This document shows positions 1-7,378 of a stretch of 18,589 nucleotides of DNA, piece by piece. The position numbers and the translations under genes are program-made. The stretch is from Candidatus Dadabacteria bacterium UBA2774. Its GTDB lineage: Bacteria; Desulfobacterota_D; UBA1144; Nemesobacterales; UBA2774. Location: NCBI GenBank assembly GCA_002352485.1, contig DEIM01000041.1, positions 11,867-30,455 on the forward strand, in the 5' to 3' direction. The notes beneath the pieces were generated by a model. The model was not told the origin of the DNA and made no database searches. It was given only the letters and a program-made list of their open reading frames with translations. How positions within the stretch are numbered: the first letter of the stretch is position 1; each line of letters opens with the position of its first letter.

Positions 1-203
1 ACAGCCGCAAGGGCCCCGGCAATAACCGCGGGCGAAGGACAGTAGCCGTCGTCCAGAAAATGGTGCTCAGATATCCAGGCAGAGTCGAACCCAACGTCCT
101 CTGAGAGCTGTACTTGTTCCATAGTATTTTTATAAAGCTCGGGGTGTGAGTAGGAAAGCTTCTCGTGAGTCTGCATGCTGAATAGCCCGATGCCGAATTT
201 CAT
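1..203 (-). CDS. LLM-class flavin-dependent oxidoreductase, N-terminal part (cut by window edge)
   Basis: The minus strand reads from an ATG at 203 and stays open to the window edge, giving 67 codons that begin MKFGIGLFSMQTHEK. The strand order, a GF(D)SAWISEHHF segment followed by a small-residue helix, is the first beta-alpha unit of the bacterial luciferase-like TIM barrel; the EHHF motif is typical of the luciferase/LLM subgroup. Such enzymes use reduced FMN or F420 to oxidise or reduce small organic substrates in the cytoplasm; the substrate cannot be read from this fragment. A strong GGAGGA ribosome site lies 7 bases before the ATG (211-216 on the plus strand). The gene is divergent from a second LLM gene at 384, with 180 bases between them. 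The family is confident; the subfamily is not. Confidence 0.88.
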   Translation of the reverse strand, partial: MKFGIGLFSMQTHEKLSYSHPELYKNTMEQVQLSEDVGFDSAWISEHHFLDDGYCPSPAVIAGALAA

Positions 204-321
204 AAATTATTCCTCCTGAAGTTACGTCTGAGGAGATGATTATAACATTATTTTATGTTCCAAAACTACATGACCTATGTCCTAATAATCTTAAATGTCC
301 GATAAAAATGGCTCTTTGCTA

Positions 322-351
322 TTGTCTTTTACAACTTCATATGTTTATAAT
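322..351 (+). promoter_or_regulatory. Predicted sigma70-type promoter for the LLM gene at 384
   Basis: TTGTCT at 322-327, then an 18-base spacer, then a perfect TATAAT at 346-351, ending 32 bases before the ATG. It lies in the 180-base divergent region between the two LLM genes. On the other strand a TATAAT (239-244) also faces the left LLM gene, but no good -35 box is at the right distance. The prediction is by consensus match only. Confidence 0.5.
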
Positions 352-383
352 GAGTTGAGACAAGAAAACTAAGAGGTGTAATA

Positions 384-1436
384 ATGGGAAAAGATATTAA
401 ATTCGGACTGGCAGCGCCCATGCCCGGGGCAGACTTGAATGGGCTTCTCGATTTTGCAGTCAAAGCAGACGAGCTCGGATTCGATACAGTTTGGATTCCT
501 GATCATGTTGTCTTCGTATCTCCTACAGAGGCTCACGAGGCATGGACCATTGCTACTGCCGCTGCGATGAAAACACAAAACATCAGTATTGGTACTGTAT
601 CTGACCCGCACAGGATGCACCCAGCGGTTTTTGCGCAGAGACTTGCTACAATCGACCATATATCAAACGGCAGAGTCACGCTTACACTCGGAGTAGGAGA
701 GTCGATGAACCTTGACGCTTACGGGATCGAATGGAACAGACCTCTCGCGAGACTGAGAGAAGCAATGACAGTTATGCAGAAACTCTGGGCAACCGAAGGC
801 CCTTGTGATTTTGAGGGAGAGTTTTTCAATTTAAAAGAAGCATTTTTACAAGTAAAACCTTATCTTAGAAACAGAATACCGATTTATATTGCGACCCATA
901 CCCCTAAGGGTCTGAGGCTCACTGGAGAGCTTGCCGACGGATGGCTGCCGCTTGATTTAAACCCCTATCTTTACGGCGAATACCTAAAGGAAGTTCATGC
1001 AGGCGCTGAAAACGCAGGCAGAAGTCCGGACGAAATAGACCCCGCGCTCTGGGTATTCACTTCCGTGGGTGACAGTGTAGATCACGCATATGAAACACTA
1101 GAGCCGTTTAAGTACGTGCTTGTGATGCAGGAGCAGCTAAAGAAAGCGGGTTACGACGTGGAGATTCCAGAAGAGTATCAGGGGCTTAACTACTTTAACG
1201 TGATACCCCAGGACGAGGCTGGAAGAGAGAAGTTCAGGCAGATCGGCCAGTTCTTCCCTAGAGAGGCGATCCTGGACTTCACAATTACGGGCGCTAAAAA
1301 AGACTGCATTGAGAAGATTGAAAAATTTATAGATAAAGGTGTCAGGCACTTTGTACTTTTCTACAGGTTCAGTCCCGACCCTGCAAAGGCACTTGAAACC
1401 TATGCGAAAGAGATAATTCCTTATTTTAAAGATTGA
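384..1436 (+). CDS. LLM-class oxidoreductase, likely F420-dependent
   Basis: 350 residues, the usual size for F420-dependent LLM enzymes. The start MGKDIKFGLAAPMPG leads into a TIM-barrel pattern: LGFDTVWIPDHVVF near residues 31-44, the SIGTVSDPHRMHPAVFAQ strand-loop near 67-85, RVTLTLGVGES near 97-107, and the RLREAMTVMQKLW helix near 123-135. These are shared with Mer-like methylene-tetrahydromethanopterin reductases and actinobacterial F420 oxidoreductases. The expected role is hydride transfer between F420H2 (or FMNH2) and an unknown organic substrate in the cytoplasm. The start fits an AGAGGTG ribosome site and the promoter upstream. It is divergent from another LLM gene and convergent with the solute-binding protein gene. 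An F420:NADP oxidoreductase in this window (9535-10194) makes F420 use more likely, but FMN use is not excluded. Confidence 0.9.
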   Translation: MGKDIKFGLAAPMPGADLNGLLDFAVKADELGFDTVWIPDHVVFVSPTEAHEAWTIATAAAMKTQNISIGTVSDPHRMHPAVFAQRLATIDHISNGRVTLTLGVGESMNLDAYGIEWNRPLARLREAMTVMQKLWATEGPCDFEGEFFNLKEAFLQVKPYLRNRIPIYIATHTPKGLRLTGELADGWLPLDLNPYLYGEYLKEVHAGAENAGRSPDEIDPALWVFTSVGDSVDHAYETLEPFKYVLVMQEQLKKAGYDVEIPEEYQGLNYFNVIPQDEAGREKFRQIGQFFPREAILDFTITGAKKDCIEKIEKFIDKGVRHFVLFYRFSPDPAKALETYAKEIIPYFKD

Positions 1437-1462
1437 GGGTGTTGAAAGAAGTTTCAGATTAC

Positions 1463-1492
1463 GGTGGGGGTGATCCTCGGGTTGCCCCTGCC
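1463..1492. terminator. Possible hairpin between convergent genes
   Basis: GGTGGGGG (1463-1470) can pair with CCCCTGCC (1485-1492) around a 14-base loop, giving 8 pairs of which two in the middle are G-U wobbles. It sits in the 60-base gap between the convergent LLM gene and the solute-binding protein gene, where a terminator is expected. No U-tract follows on either strand, so this is only a weak candidate. Confidence 0.25.
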
Positions 1493-1496
1493 CGAT

Positions 1497-3122
1497 CTAT
1501 TCCCCTTCCATGTGAGCAGCTGAGTTATTCTCAAAATATACTTTCTTAAATAAAACTAAATCAAGCGGATTGGGCACGAGCCCCTTTACATAGGGTTTTA
1601 TCAGGTTCTGCTGCTTGGAGTTGTAGAAGGGAGCAATCGGAGCGTCCGTTTCAGTAAGAATTTTTTGCGCTCTGTCATAGAGCTCCTTTCTCTTTTCTAT
1701 GTCGGTTTCCTGTGCTGCCCGATCGACCAGTCTGTCATATTTAGGGTTACACCACCCTGTCCTGTTATTCCCTGTATTACACTGAAAGAGGCTCATAAAA
1801 TTGTGAGGGTCCGGGAAGTCGGCTCCCCATCCGGCTCTATGAATCTCGGGTGGGTTATTATTGATAGTGCTCAGATACACCTTCCACTCCTCGTTCATGA
1901 GCTCAACCTCTATTCCCAGGTACTGCTTCCACATACTCTGAAGCGCCTCCGCAATCACGCGGTTATAACTAACGTCGGGCCATAGGAAAAATACCTCGGG
2001 GAAACCCTTTCCTCCCGGATACCCGGCTTCAGCGAGCCACTTCTGCGCCTGTGCCGGATCGAATTTAATTCCGATATCGGGGTTATATGCGAGCATATCT
2101 TTTGGTATCCAGGATGTATTAACTATCCCCGCTCCCTGTATCAGGTCTATTATACTAGCTCTGTCGATGGATGCGGCAAACGCTTTTCTGACAAGCGGGT
2201 TATCAAAAGGCGGTTTCTTAACGTTAAATGCTATGTAATTCCCCCTAAACATAAGAGTAGTGGTAAAGTCCTCCAGATCTATTAGCCTCGGTACCTCAAG
2301 GGGCGGGATACTCTTACTGTCGGCATAGTCGAGTTTGCCACTTTCATAAAGAGCGAGTGCAGAGGAAGTGTTTTCGTTCATTATCATGCTCACCTTGTCG
2401 ATTCTTGGCTGCTCCCCGTAGTATTCCGGGTTCTTTGTAAGTAGTATGTCGCTGTGATGTTTCCACTCGGTGAGCTTGTAAGGCCCTAGAGTCACGATAT
2501 TCTCAGGCTCAGTCCATTTTATCCCATATTTCTCAACTACGTCCTTCCTCATGGGATAAGTGGACATGAAGCTCAGAAGGCTCGGGAAGTAAGATGCCTT
2601 CCTCTTTAATCTGACCACAAGCGTCCGGTCGTCAAGGGCCTTTACCCCAACCTTTTCAGCATCGTCAATCTCTCCCGTATTGTATTCTTCAGCGTTCTCT
2701 ATATCGTAGAGGAAATAGGCATAGTCCCCACCTGTTGCCGGGTTGAGCAATCTCTTCCAGGAGTATTCGAAGTCCACGGCTTTAAGAGGAACACCATCGG
2801 ACCAGAGTACATCTTCTCTTATTTTAAAAGTGTAGGTTTGTCCGTCCTCACCTATCTCCCAGCTCTCAGCCAGATTGGGCTCGGGTAGGAATGTGTCTCC
2901 GAACTGAGTCAACCCTTCCATGAGATTGTTTAGAATCAGATAGGACGTGCTGTCTGTTGCGCGTGACCAGTCGAGCGAGGGCGGTTCGTTCCCTATGTTA
3001 ACATTAATTGTGTCTTTTGAGCTTATATCCTCGTTATCCTGTCGCCCCTGAGTGCAGCCGGTTACTAGGAAAATTGCAAGAATAAGTAGAGTTAGGTTTT
3101 TTAGCATATCGGCATTAATCAT
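1497..3122 (-). CDS. OppA-like peptide ABC transporter substrate-binding lipoprotein
   Basis: A family 5 extracellular solute-binding protein (SBP_bac_5), about 540 residues as usual. A hydrophobic signal segment ends in the lipobox LVTGC, so the mature protein should be lipid-anchored. Family landmarks follow: NIGNEPPSLDWSRATDS at the start of the mature domain, GLTQFGDTFLPEPNLAESWE, TYTFKIREDVLWSDGVPLKAVDF, VTLGPYKLTEW, and RKAFAASIDRASII in the middle. It should bind oligopeptides or similar solutes outside the membrane and pass them to an ABC permease. No permease or ATPase gene is in the window, so it is an orphan binding protein here. It lies downstream of the small ABM gene on the same strand, probably cotranscribed. 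The start is uncertain: TTG at 3146, ATG at 3122 and ATG at 3107 are in frame and none has a clear ribosome site; all keep the lipobox. Confidence 0.9.
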   Translation of the reverse strand: MINADMLKNLTLLILAIFLVTGCTQGRQDNEDISSKDTINVNIGNEPPSLDWSRATDSTSYLILNNLMEGLTQFGDTFLPEPNLAESWEIGEDGQTYTFKIREDVLWSDGVPLKAVDFEYSWKRLLNPATGGDYAYFLYDIENAEEYNTGEIDDAEKVGVKALDDRTLVVRLKRKASYFPSLLSFMSTYPMRKDVVEKYGIKWTEPENIVTLGPYKLTEWKHHSDILLTKNPEYYGEQPRIDKVSMIMNENTSSALALYESGKLDYADSKSIPPLEVPRLIDLEDFTTTLMFRGNYIAFNVKKPPFDNPLVRKAFAASIDRASIIDLIQGAGIVNTSWIPKDMLAYNPDIGIKFDPAQAQKWLAEAGYPGGKGFPEVFFLWPDVSYNRVIAEALQSMWKQYLGIEVELMNEEWKVYLSTINNNPPEIHRAGWGADFPDPHNFMSLFQCNTGNNRTGWCNPKYDRLVDRAAQETDIEKRKELYDRAQKILTETDAPIAPFYNSKQQNLIKPYVKGLVPNPLDLVLFKKVYFENNSAAHMEGE

Positions 3123-3159
3123 AATCAATCGGCTATTTCTCTGCAATTAATTCAAGCTG

Positions 3160-3459
3160 CTATATGGTATCCTCGCTTGAGACCTCATATGACGTCAAGC
3201 TCGCCGGGCCGTCGATAATCCCTTCAGATTCTCCTGCGAACTCAAGAAAGTGAGGCTCTTTAAAATGCAGCTCCAGGTCCTCGCGACTCCTCCATTTCTC
3301 ATAGAATGTAAATGAATCCTGATCAAAAGGGTCCTGTAACAGCTCATATGTAATACAACCCTCTTCACTGCGCGAGGGTCCTATAGCCCGCTCAGCCAGA
3401 TTAATTAGCTCCTGCCCTCGTCCGGGCTTGGCTTTTAATTTCGCGATTAATATCAGCAT
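3160..3459 (-). CDS. ABM-domain (antibiotic biosynthesis monooxygenase / YgiN-like) protein
   Basis: 99 residues from the chosen ATG. The start MLILIAKLKAKPGRGQEL, then SRSEEGCITYELLQD and FTFYEKWRSREDLELHFKEPHF, is the classic single ABM (dimeric alpha-beta barrel) fold. Members include quinol monooxygenases such as YgiN, haem-degrading proteins and stress proteins; the substrate here is unknown. The frame is open to 3528, but the ATG at 3459 is preferred: an AAAGGAGGA ribosome site lies directly before it, it gives the standard domain start, and the upstream extension would overlap the promoter. The gene is divergent from the carboxymuconolactone decarboxylase-like gene at 3571 and probably cotranscribed with the solute-binding protein gene behind it. 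Confidence 0.9.
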   Translation of the reverse strand: MLILIAKLKAKPGRGQELINLAERAIGPSRSEEGCITYELLQDPFDQDSFTFYEKWRSREDLELHFKEPHFLEFAGESEGIIDGPASLTSYEVSSEDTI

Positions 3460-3463
3460 ACTT

Positions 3464-3470
3464 CCTCCTT
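3464..3470 (-). promoter_or_regulatory. Ribosome binding site that sets the ABM gene start
   Basis: On the minus strand this reads AAGGAGG, a near-perfect anti-SD match 4 bases before the ATG at 3459. It argues against the longer reading from 3528. Confidence 0.75.
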
Positions 3471-3492
3471 TACAAACTGGGTGAAAAATCGT

Positions 3493-3521
3493 AGTATAGG
3501 CACTGCATTTACAATTTACAA
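3493..3521 (-). promoter_or_regulatory. Predicted sigma70-type promoter for the ABM/solute-binding gene pair
   Basis: On the minus strand: TTGTAA (3516-3521), a 17-base spacer, then TATACT (3493-3498), 33 bases upstream of the ABM start codon. Both boxes match four or five of six consensus bases at ideal spacing. It lies inside the 111-base divergent region shared with the gene at 3571. Confidence 0.5.
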
Positions 3522-3570
3522 AAAGCAAGAGATAACACTCGCATATTAAACCATATTTTGGAGGCTCTAT

Positions 3571-3954
3571 ATGTCTGATGATAAGTATAAAAAGGGTTTG
3601 GAAAAACTTGAGGAAATTTCCCCGGGAGCCGCGGCAAGGACTAAAGCAAGTCTTGACGACATAGCCCCAGATATGGTTCGTTACCTTATGGAGTTCGTAT
3701 TCGGCGAGATATCCTCTCGTCCGGGGCTCGATATGAAGTCGCGAGAGATTACCGCCGTGGCCGCGCTTACAGCTTTAGGCACCGCGCCCAATCAGCTGAA
3801 GGTGCATATTAAAGGCGCGCTCACCTGCGGCTGCACCAGGGAAGAGGTAATCGAAGTGCTTATACAAACGCTTGTATACGCGGGTTTTCCAGCAGCGCTT
3901 ACAGGGCTCAGGCTTGCAAAAGAGGTATTTAAAGAGATAGATGAGGGGGCGTAA
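3571..3954 (+). CDS. Carboxymuconolactone decarboxylase (CMD) family protein
   Basis: 127 residues, the size of single-domain CMD proteins of the PcaC type. The core runs RPGLDMKSREITAVAALTALG (about 50-70), then LKVHIKGALTCGCTREEVIEVLIQTLVYAGFPA (about 76-108), matching the family's helix pair with the conserved HIxxAL..G.TxxEV block. Family members are gamma-carboxymuconolactone decarboxylases of the protocatechuate pathway or AhpD-like peroxidase partners. AhpD-type activity uses a CxxC pair; this protein has C-G-C instead, so a PcaC-like or unknown role is more likely than a thiol peroxidase role. A GGAG ribosome site precedes the ATG. It is divergent from the ABM gene; no other protocatechuate-pathway gene is present, so the substrate is open. 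Confidence 0.9.
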   Translation: MSDDKYKKGLEKLEEISPGAAARTKASLDDIAPDMVRYLMEFVFGEISSRPGLDMKSREITAVAALTALGTAPNQLKVHIKGALTCGCTREEVIEVLIQTLVYAGFPAALTGLRLAKEVFKEIDEGA

Positions 3955-4025
3955 TTACCAGTATTCTTTAACCTGCCCCAATACTAGCTGAATAATAGCG
4001 TGTTAGATTATAGAAAAAGCATTTC

Positions 4026-4041
4026 TTGTGAGAATACACAA
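4026..4041. promoter_or_regulatory. Short inverted repeat upstream of the YSC84-like gene
   Basis: TTGTG (4026-4030) and CACAA (4037-4041) form a perfect 5-base inverted repeat with a 6-base spacer, 14 bases before the ATG at 4056 and just ahead of an AAGGAG ribosome site. It could be a small operator or an RNA hairpin near the ribosome site. Five-base arms are short enough to occur by chance. Confidence 0.25.
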
Positions 4042-4055
4042 TTAAGGAGTCAATT

Positions 4056-4631
4056 ATGAGACTATGTATCAAATTATTATCACTGCTTTTAGTAATAACG
4101 GTTATTTACGGTTGTGCCCGCCCTAAAGGGGATACTCCGCAGCAAAAAAGGGACTACGTTCAGCAGATGAAGAACGACACTCTAGCTAGGCTTTATGCCG
4201 AGAAACCGTTTACGAGGGATTTGATTAAGGAATCAGTTGGTTACGGGGTATTCAGTAATTTTAATACCCAGCTCTTAATAGTGGGTTCGGGGAACGGCTA
4301 CGGAGTGGTTACTGATAATTCAAACGGCGACGAGATATATATGAAGATGGCAGAGGGTGGCGTCGGTTTGGGTGTAGCGCTCAAGGATTTCAGTGAAGTA
4401 ATAATCTTTAACAACAAAGAGGTGTTTTATCAATTCGTGACCGAGGGCTGGAACTACGGCGCTCAGGGCGATGCTGCTCTAAAATACGATGACACAGGAG
4501 GCGCCACGGGAGGCGAAGTTCCTCTTAATTCAGACGTTGTCGTAATACAGATGACGAAGGACGGAATAGCGCTCAGAGCTACAGTAGGAGCTTCTAAGTA
4601 TTGGATTGACGAGGAGCTTAACAATCTGTGA
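4056..4631 (+). CDS. YSC84/SYLF-like lipoprotein
   Basis: 191 residues. The N-terminus MRLCIKLLSLLLVITVIYGC is a signal peptide with a lipobox-like end (IYGC; Tyr at -2 is unusual). The mature part resembles the YSC84-related / SYLF lipid-binding domain: ESVGYGVFSNFN (about 60-72), NGYGVVTDNSNGDEIYMKMAEGGVGLGVALKDFSEVIIFNN (about 80-122), then a Gly-rich segment and a C-terminal DVVVIQMTKDGIALRATVGASKYW. SYLF proteins bind phospholipids; bacterial versions are exported and poorly characterised. An AAGGAG ribosome site lies 6 bases before the ATG. The MscS-family gene follows 53 bases later on the same strand, and an envelope role for both is an inference. Confidence 0.82.
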   Translation: MRLCIKLLSLLLVITVIYGCARPKGDTPQQKRDYVQQMKNDTLARLYAEKPFTRDLIKESVGYGVFSNFNTQLLIVGSGNGYGVVTDNSNGDEIYMKMAEGGVGLGVALKDFSEVIIFNNKEVFYQFVTEGWNYGAQGDAALKYDDTGGATGGEVPLNSDVVVIQMTKDGIALRATVGASKYWIDEELNNL

Positions 4632-4684
4632 GGTGGTTTAAGTCTGGATAAATACAAATATAGTAATGAAAAGCTGTTTAACAC

Positions 4685-5998
4685 ATGAATAAACATGTAA
4701 GTGCTTTTAATGAAGTTCTGGCTGACTTACTTGAGCGGCTTATGCCGGGTATCGAGCTCAGTGGTCTTGCATTACTTGTTATCACTGCCATCGTTGCCAC
4801 GGTTCTAGCATTAGCCGCTTTTTTCATTGTTAAAGGACTAACCTCGTGGATACAGAGGAAGATCCTAAGTCTCCACATTGAAAACATGGGGGGATTTAAG
4901 CTCCAGAACCAACAGCTCCTGACAGGGGACCAGATAAATTGGGCGATCCGAAAATTATTTAAATGGCTCCGCTATCTAGCGTACATCATTATATTTTATT
5001 TATACATAAATATCATTTTCAGCTTTTTTCCTGAGACGGAAGGTATATCGACCACACTATTTACTCATTTCTTAAACGCCATAGGATTCGTGCTTGGGGC
5101 AATTTGGAATTACATACCAAACCTGCTTACGCTGATTGTAATCTTTGCATTCGGACACTATGCTATCAGACTTGCCGGTCTATTTTTTAAAGGAATAGAA
5201 GCCGGAAGGATCACTTTAGCGGGTTTTTATCCCGACTGGGCCGGGCCAACTTTTACGATAGTCCGTTTTCTGATAATAGTATTTGTAATCATAGTGGCCT
5301 TCCCATACCTTCCGGGTAAAGAATCCCCGGCCTTTCAGGCGGTATCGATCTTCTTCGGTATACTTGTGTCGCTTGGCTCAACTGGTGCCGTATCGAACGT
5401 CGTCTCCGGAATAGCACTAACATATATGAGGGCTTTTAAGAACGGAGATAGGGTACAGATTGCCGATACCACAGGAGACGTAGTTGAAAAAACAATGTTT
5501 GTTACAAGAATCAGGACGATTAAAAACGTTGAGATAACTATCCCGAACGCCATGGTGCTTAATAACCATATAATCAACTACAGCTCTCTTGCGGATAAAG
5601 AAGGTCTTATTCTTCACACCAAAGTGACCATTGGTTACGACGTTCCCTGGAGAGGTGTTCATGACCTTTTAAAAGAAGCTGCCTTGGCTACAGAGGGAGT
5701 TGATAAAACACCCGACCCCTTTGTTCTTCAAACCTCGCTTGACGACTACTATGTGGAGTATGAAATTAATGCGTATACCAAGAAGCCAAAACAGATGGCT
5801 GTTATATATAATGAGTTACACAGGAATATACAGGATGTCTTCCATGCCCATGGGGTCGAAATCGCGTCCCCGAGCCTTACGGCGTTCAGAGAGGGTGCTG
5901 AGAATATTCCCGACGATTATCTCCCTAAGAACTATAATCCTCCGAAACCCGGTCCATGGCCGTTTTCGGGTGGAGAAACCAAAAAACCGGAAGAGTAA
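4685..5998 (+). CDS. MscS-family mechanosensitive channel
   Basis: 437 residues, inner membrane. About five hydrophobic segments are visible: near 25-50 (LALLVITAIVATVLALAAFF), 98-117, 140-165, 195-218 and the pore-lining helix near 223-248, which contains GILVSLGSTGAVSNVVSGIALTY. The Gly/Ala-rich pore helix followed by a beta domain (RAFKNGDRVQI, then RIRTIKNVEITIPNAMVLNNHIINYS) is diagnostic of the MscS family. The C-terminal cytoplasmic region has the expected alpha-beta YDVPWRGVHDLLKEAA segment and a Pro-rich tail. These channels open under membrane tension to release solutes during hypo-osmotic shock. It is longer than E. coli MscS because of extra N-terminal membrane helices, which is common. 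No clear ribosome site precedes the ATG. Confidence 0.93.
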   Translation: MNKHVSAFNEVLADLLERLMPGIELSGLALLVITAIVATVLALAAFFIVKGLTSWIQRKILSLHIENMGGFKLQNQQLLTGDQINWAIRKLFKWLRYLAYIIIFYLYINIIFSFFPETEGISTTLFTHFLNAIGFVLGAIWNYIPNLLTLIVIFAFGHYAIRLAGLFFKGIEAGRITLAGFYPDWAGPTFTIVRFLIIVFVIIVAFPYLPGKESPAFQAVSIFFGILVSLGSTGAVSNVVSGIALTYMRAFKNGDRVQIADTTGDVVEKTMFVTRIRTIKNVEITIPNAMVLNNHIINYSSLADKEGLILHTKVTIGYDVPWRGVHDLLKEAALATEGVDKTPDPFVLQTSLDDYYVEYEINAYTKKPKQMAVIYNELHRNIQDVFHAHGVEIASPSLTAFREGAENIPDDYLPKNYNPPKPGPWPFSGGETKKPEE

Positions 5999-6052
5999 TA
6001 GTCATTGTATATTTCCTATCCGATTGATTAAGACCAGGTTAAATAATCAGAT

Positions 6053-6658
6053 ATGAGCATAAAAATAATCCTTGCCTCTTCTTCTCCGAGACGAAAAGAG
6101 CTTTTGGAAAGCGTCGGTCTTAAATTTCAGGTAGTTAACCCTGAAGCAGACGAAACGTATTTAAATGATGAGTCCCCGGAGGATGTTGCACTCAGACTTT
6201 CAAAAGAGAAGGCGCTGTCAGTAGCTAGGGGATATGAAGCGGGCACGGTTGTGATAGGCGCCGATACGGTCGTAGTAGTAGATAACGACATTCTTGGGAA
6301 ACCTCTTGATGAAAATGATGCCGCTTTGATGCTCCGTAAAATTTCAGGCAGGGAGCACCGCGTACTGACTGCGTTTACCATTGTGAAGCCCCAATCTCAA
6401 GTCTTGCATGGCGAAATAGTAGAGACCTTTGTTAGTGTAAAGAATCTTGCGGCGTCTGAAATAGAAGGTTACATTATGACGGGTGAGCCCATGGATAAAG
6501 CAGGCGCCTATGGAATACAAGGCATCGGCGCGTTTATGATTCAAGAGATCAGGGGCTCTTACACAAATGTGGTCGGACTTCCTTTGGTAGAGGTGCTGGA
6601 GGCACTCAAATTACAAGGGGTATGTAGTATTTTCTTTGTGAATGGATTTAAAAAGTAA
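6053..6658 (+). CDS. maf: Maf-family nucleoside triphosphate pyrophosphatase
   Basis: 201 residues, typical for Maf. Landmarks: the N-terminal LASSSPRRKELLESVG (about 7-22), which forms the nucleotide-binding loop; PEADE near 30; the metal/catalytic GADTVVVVDNDILGKP (about 65-80); HRVLTAFTIV; and the C-terminal EPMDKAGAYGIQGIGA. Maf proteins hydrolyse dTTP, UTP or modified pyrimidine nucleotides to monophosphates and are linked to septum control. The GADT/GKP arrangement fits the dTTP/UTP (YhdE-like) type better than YceF, but I would not insist. It is the first gene of the yggS-proC-yggT-yggU operon, and its 3' end overlaps yggS by 17 bases. No strong ribosome site precedes its ATG. Confidence 0.95.
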   Translation: MSIKIILASSSPRRKELLESVGLKFQVVNPEADETYLNDESPEDVALRLSKEKALSVARGYEAGTVVIGADTVVVVDNDILGKPLDENDAALMLRKISGREHRVLTAFTIVKPQSQVLHGEIVETFVSVKNLAASEIEGYIMTGEPMDKAGAYGIQGIGAFMIQEIRGSYTNVVGLPLVEVLEALKLQGVCSIFFVNGFKK

Positions 6659-7331
6659 TATTAATAAAGTTAAAGACAGGATCAGGGTAGCCGCAGTAAG
6701 AGCTGGCCGGGACCCTCAAGAGGTAAGACTCGTTGCGGTTTCGAAAAGGGTTCAAGCTGAAAGAGTACTTGAGGCTATTAAATGCGGAATCGATGCTTTC
6801 GGAGAAAACTATGCGCAGGAGTTTAGGGATAAGCGAAAGGTCGTCGAAGAAAGCGCTGATTCAGGGGTGCATTGGCATTTCATCGGAAGCTTACAGAAGA
6901 ATAAAGTCAAATACCTGGTCGGAAGCGTTGAGTTAATTCATTCTCTTGATTCTGTGAGCGTCGCAGAGGCAATAGACAAAAAAGCTAAGAGCTTAGGAAC
7001 TAAGGCTGCAGTGCTTATTGAAGTGGATACGGGCGGGGAGGAAACGAAAGGCGGGGTCGGATCTAAAGTGCTGGAAAGCTTTTTGGAAGAAGTAAGTAAG
7101 CTAGGCTCGCTCGAAGTGAAAGGTCTAATGACTATGCCCCCTTATTTTGACGATCCTGAAAATGCGAGACCTTACTTCCGTGAGCTCAGGGAGCTCAGAG
7201 ATGGGTTCAAGGATGAATATCCCGGCCTGGTAGAGCTATCAATGGGGATGAGCAGCGATTTTGAAGTGGCAATCGAAGAGGGAGCCACTTTAGTCAGAGT
7301 GGGTACGTCGATATTCGGGCCCAGGGATTGA
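6642..7331 (+). CDS. yggS: YggS-family PLP homeostasis protein
   Basis: 229 residues, the standard YggS/PROSC length. The PLP-binding lysine is in RLVAVSK (Lys35), followed by FGENYAQE near 53-60, WHFIGSLQKNKVKYL near 78-92, EETKGG near 134-139, KGLMTMPP, and the C-terminal SMGMSSDFEVAIEEGATLVRVGTSIFG. These are the core signatures of the family, a fold-type III PLP protein that buffers cellular pyridoxal phosphate and affects amino-acid metabolism. The ATG lies inside the end of maf, so translation is probably coupled. The proC reading frame begins about 50 bases after its stop. The same yggS-proC-yggT order is widely conserved in bacteria. Confidence 0.95.
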   Translation: MDLKSNINKVKDRIRVAAVRAGRDPQEVRLVAVSKRVQAERVLEAIKCGIDAFGENYAQEFRDKRKVVEESADSGVHWHFIGSLQKNKVKYLVGSVELIHSLDSVSVAEAIDKKAKSLGTKAAVLIEVDTGGEETKGGVGSKVLESFLEEVSKLGSLEVKGLMTMPPYFDDPENARPYFRELRELRDGFKDEYPGLVELSMGMSSDFEVAIEEGATLVRVGTSIFGPRD

Positions 7332-7378
7332 TTGTTAATGAAGCAGATATTAATTACAAAGGAATATCGGACAAAAAA

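Noticed and set aside
1665..1985. Plus-strand open frame inside the solute-binding protein gene (106 codons)
   Set aside because: It is antisense to a well-conserved SBP_bac_5 region and has no start signal.
3460..3528. N-terminal extension of the ABM protein back to 3528
   Set aside because: The added 23 residues are not part of the ABM fold, overlap the predicted promoter, and are bypassed by the strong ribosome site before 3459.
5700..6056. Plus-strand open frame overlapping the end of the MscS gene (118 codons)
   Set aside because: It is in a different frame from a clear MscS C-terminus, is rich in Arg, Met and Pro without domain pattern, and has no ribosome site.
7328..7378. N-terminal extension of ProC back to the TTG at 7328
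   Set aside because: The extra 17 residues precede the exact family N-terminus MSKIGFIGAGNM and have no ribosome site.
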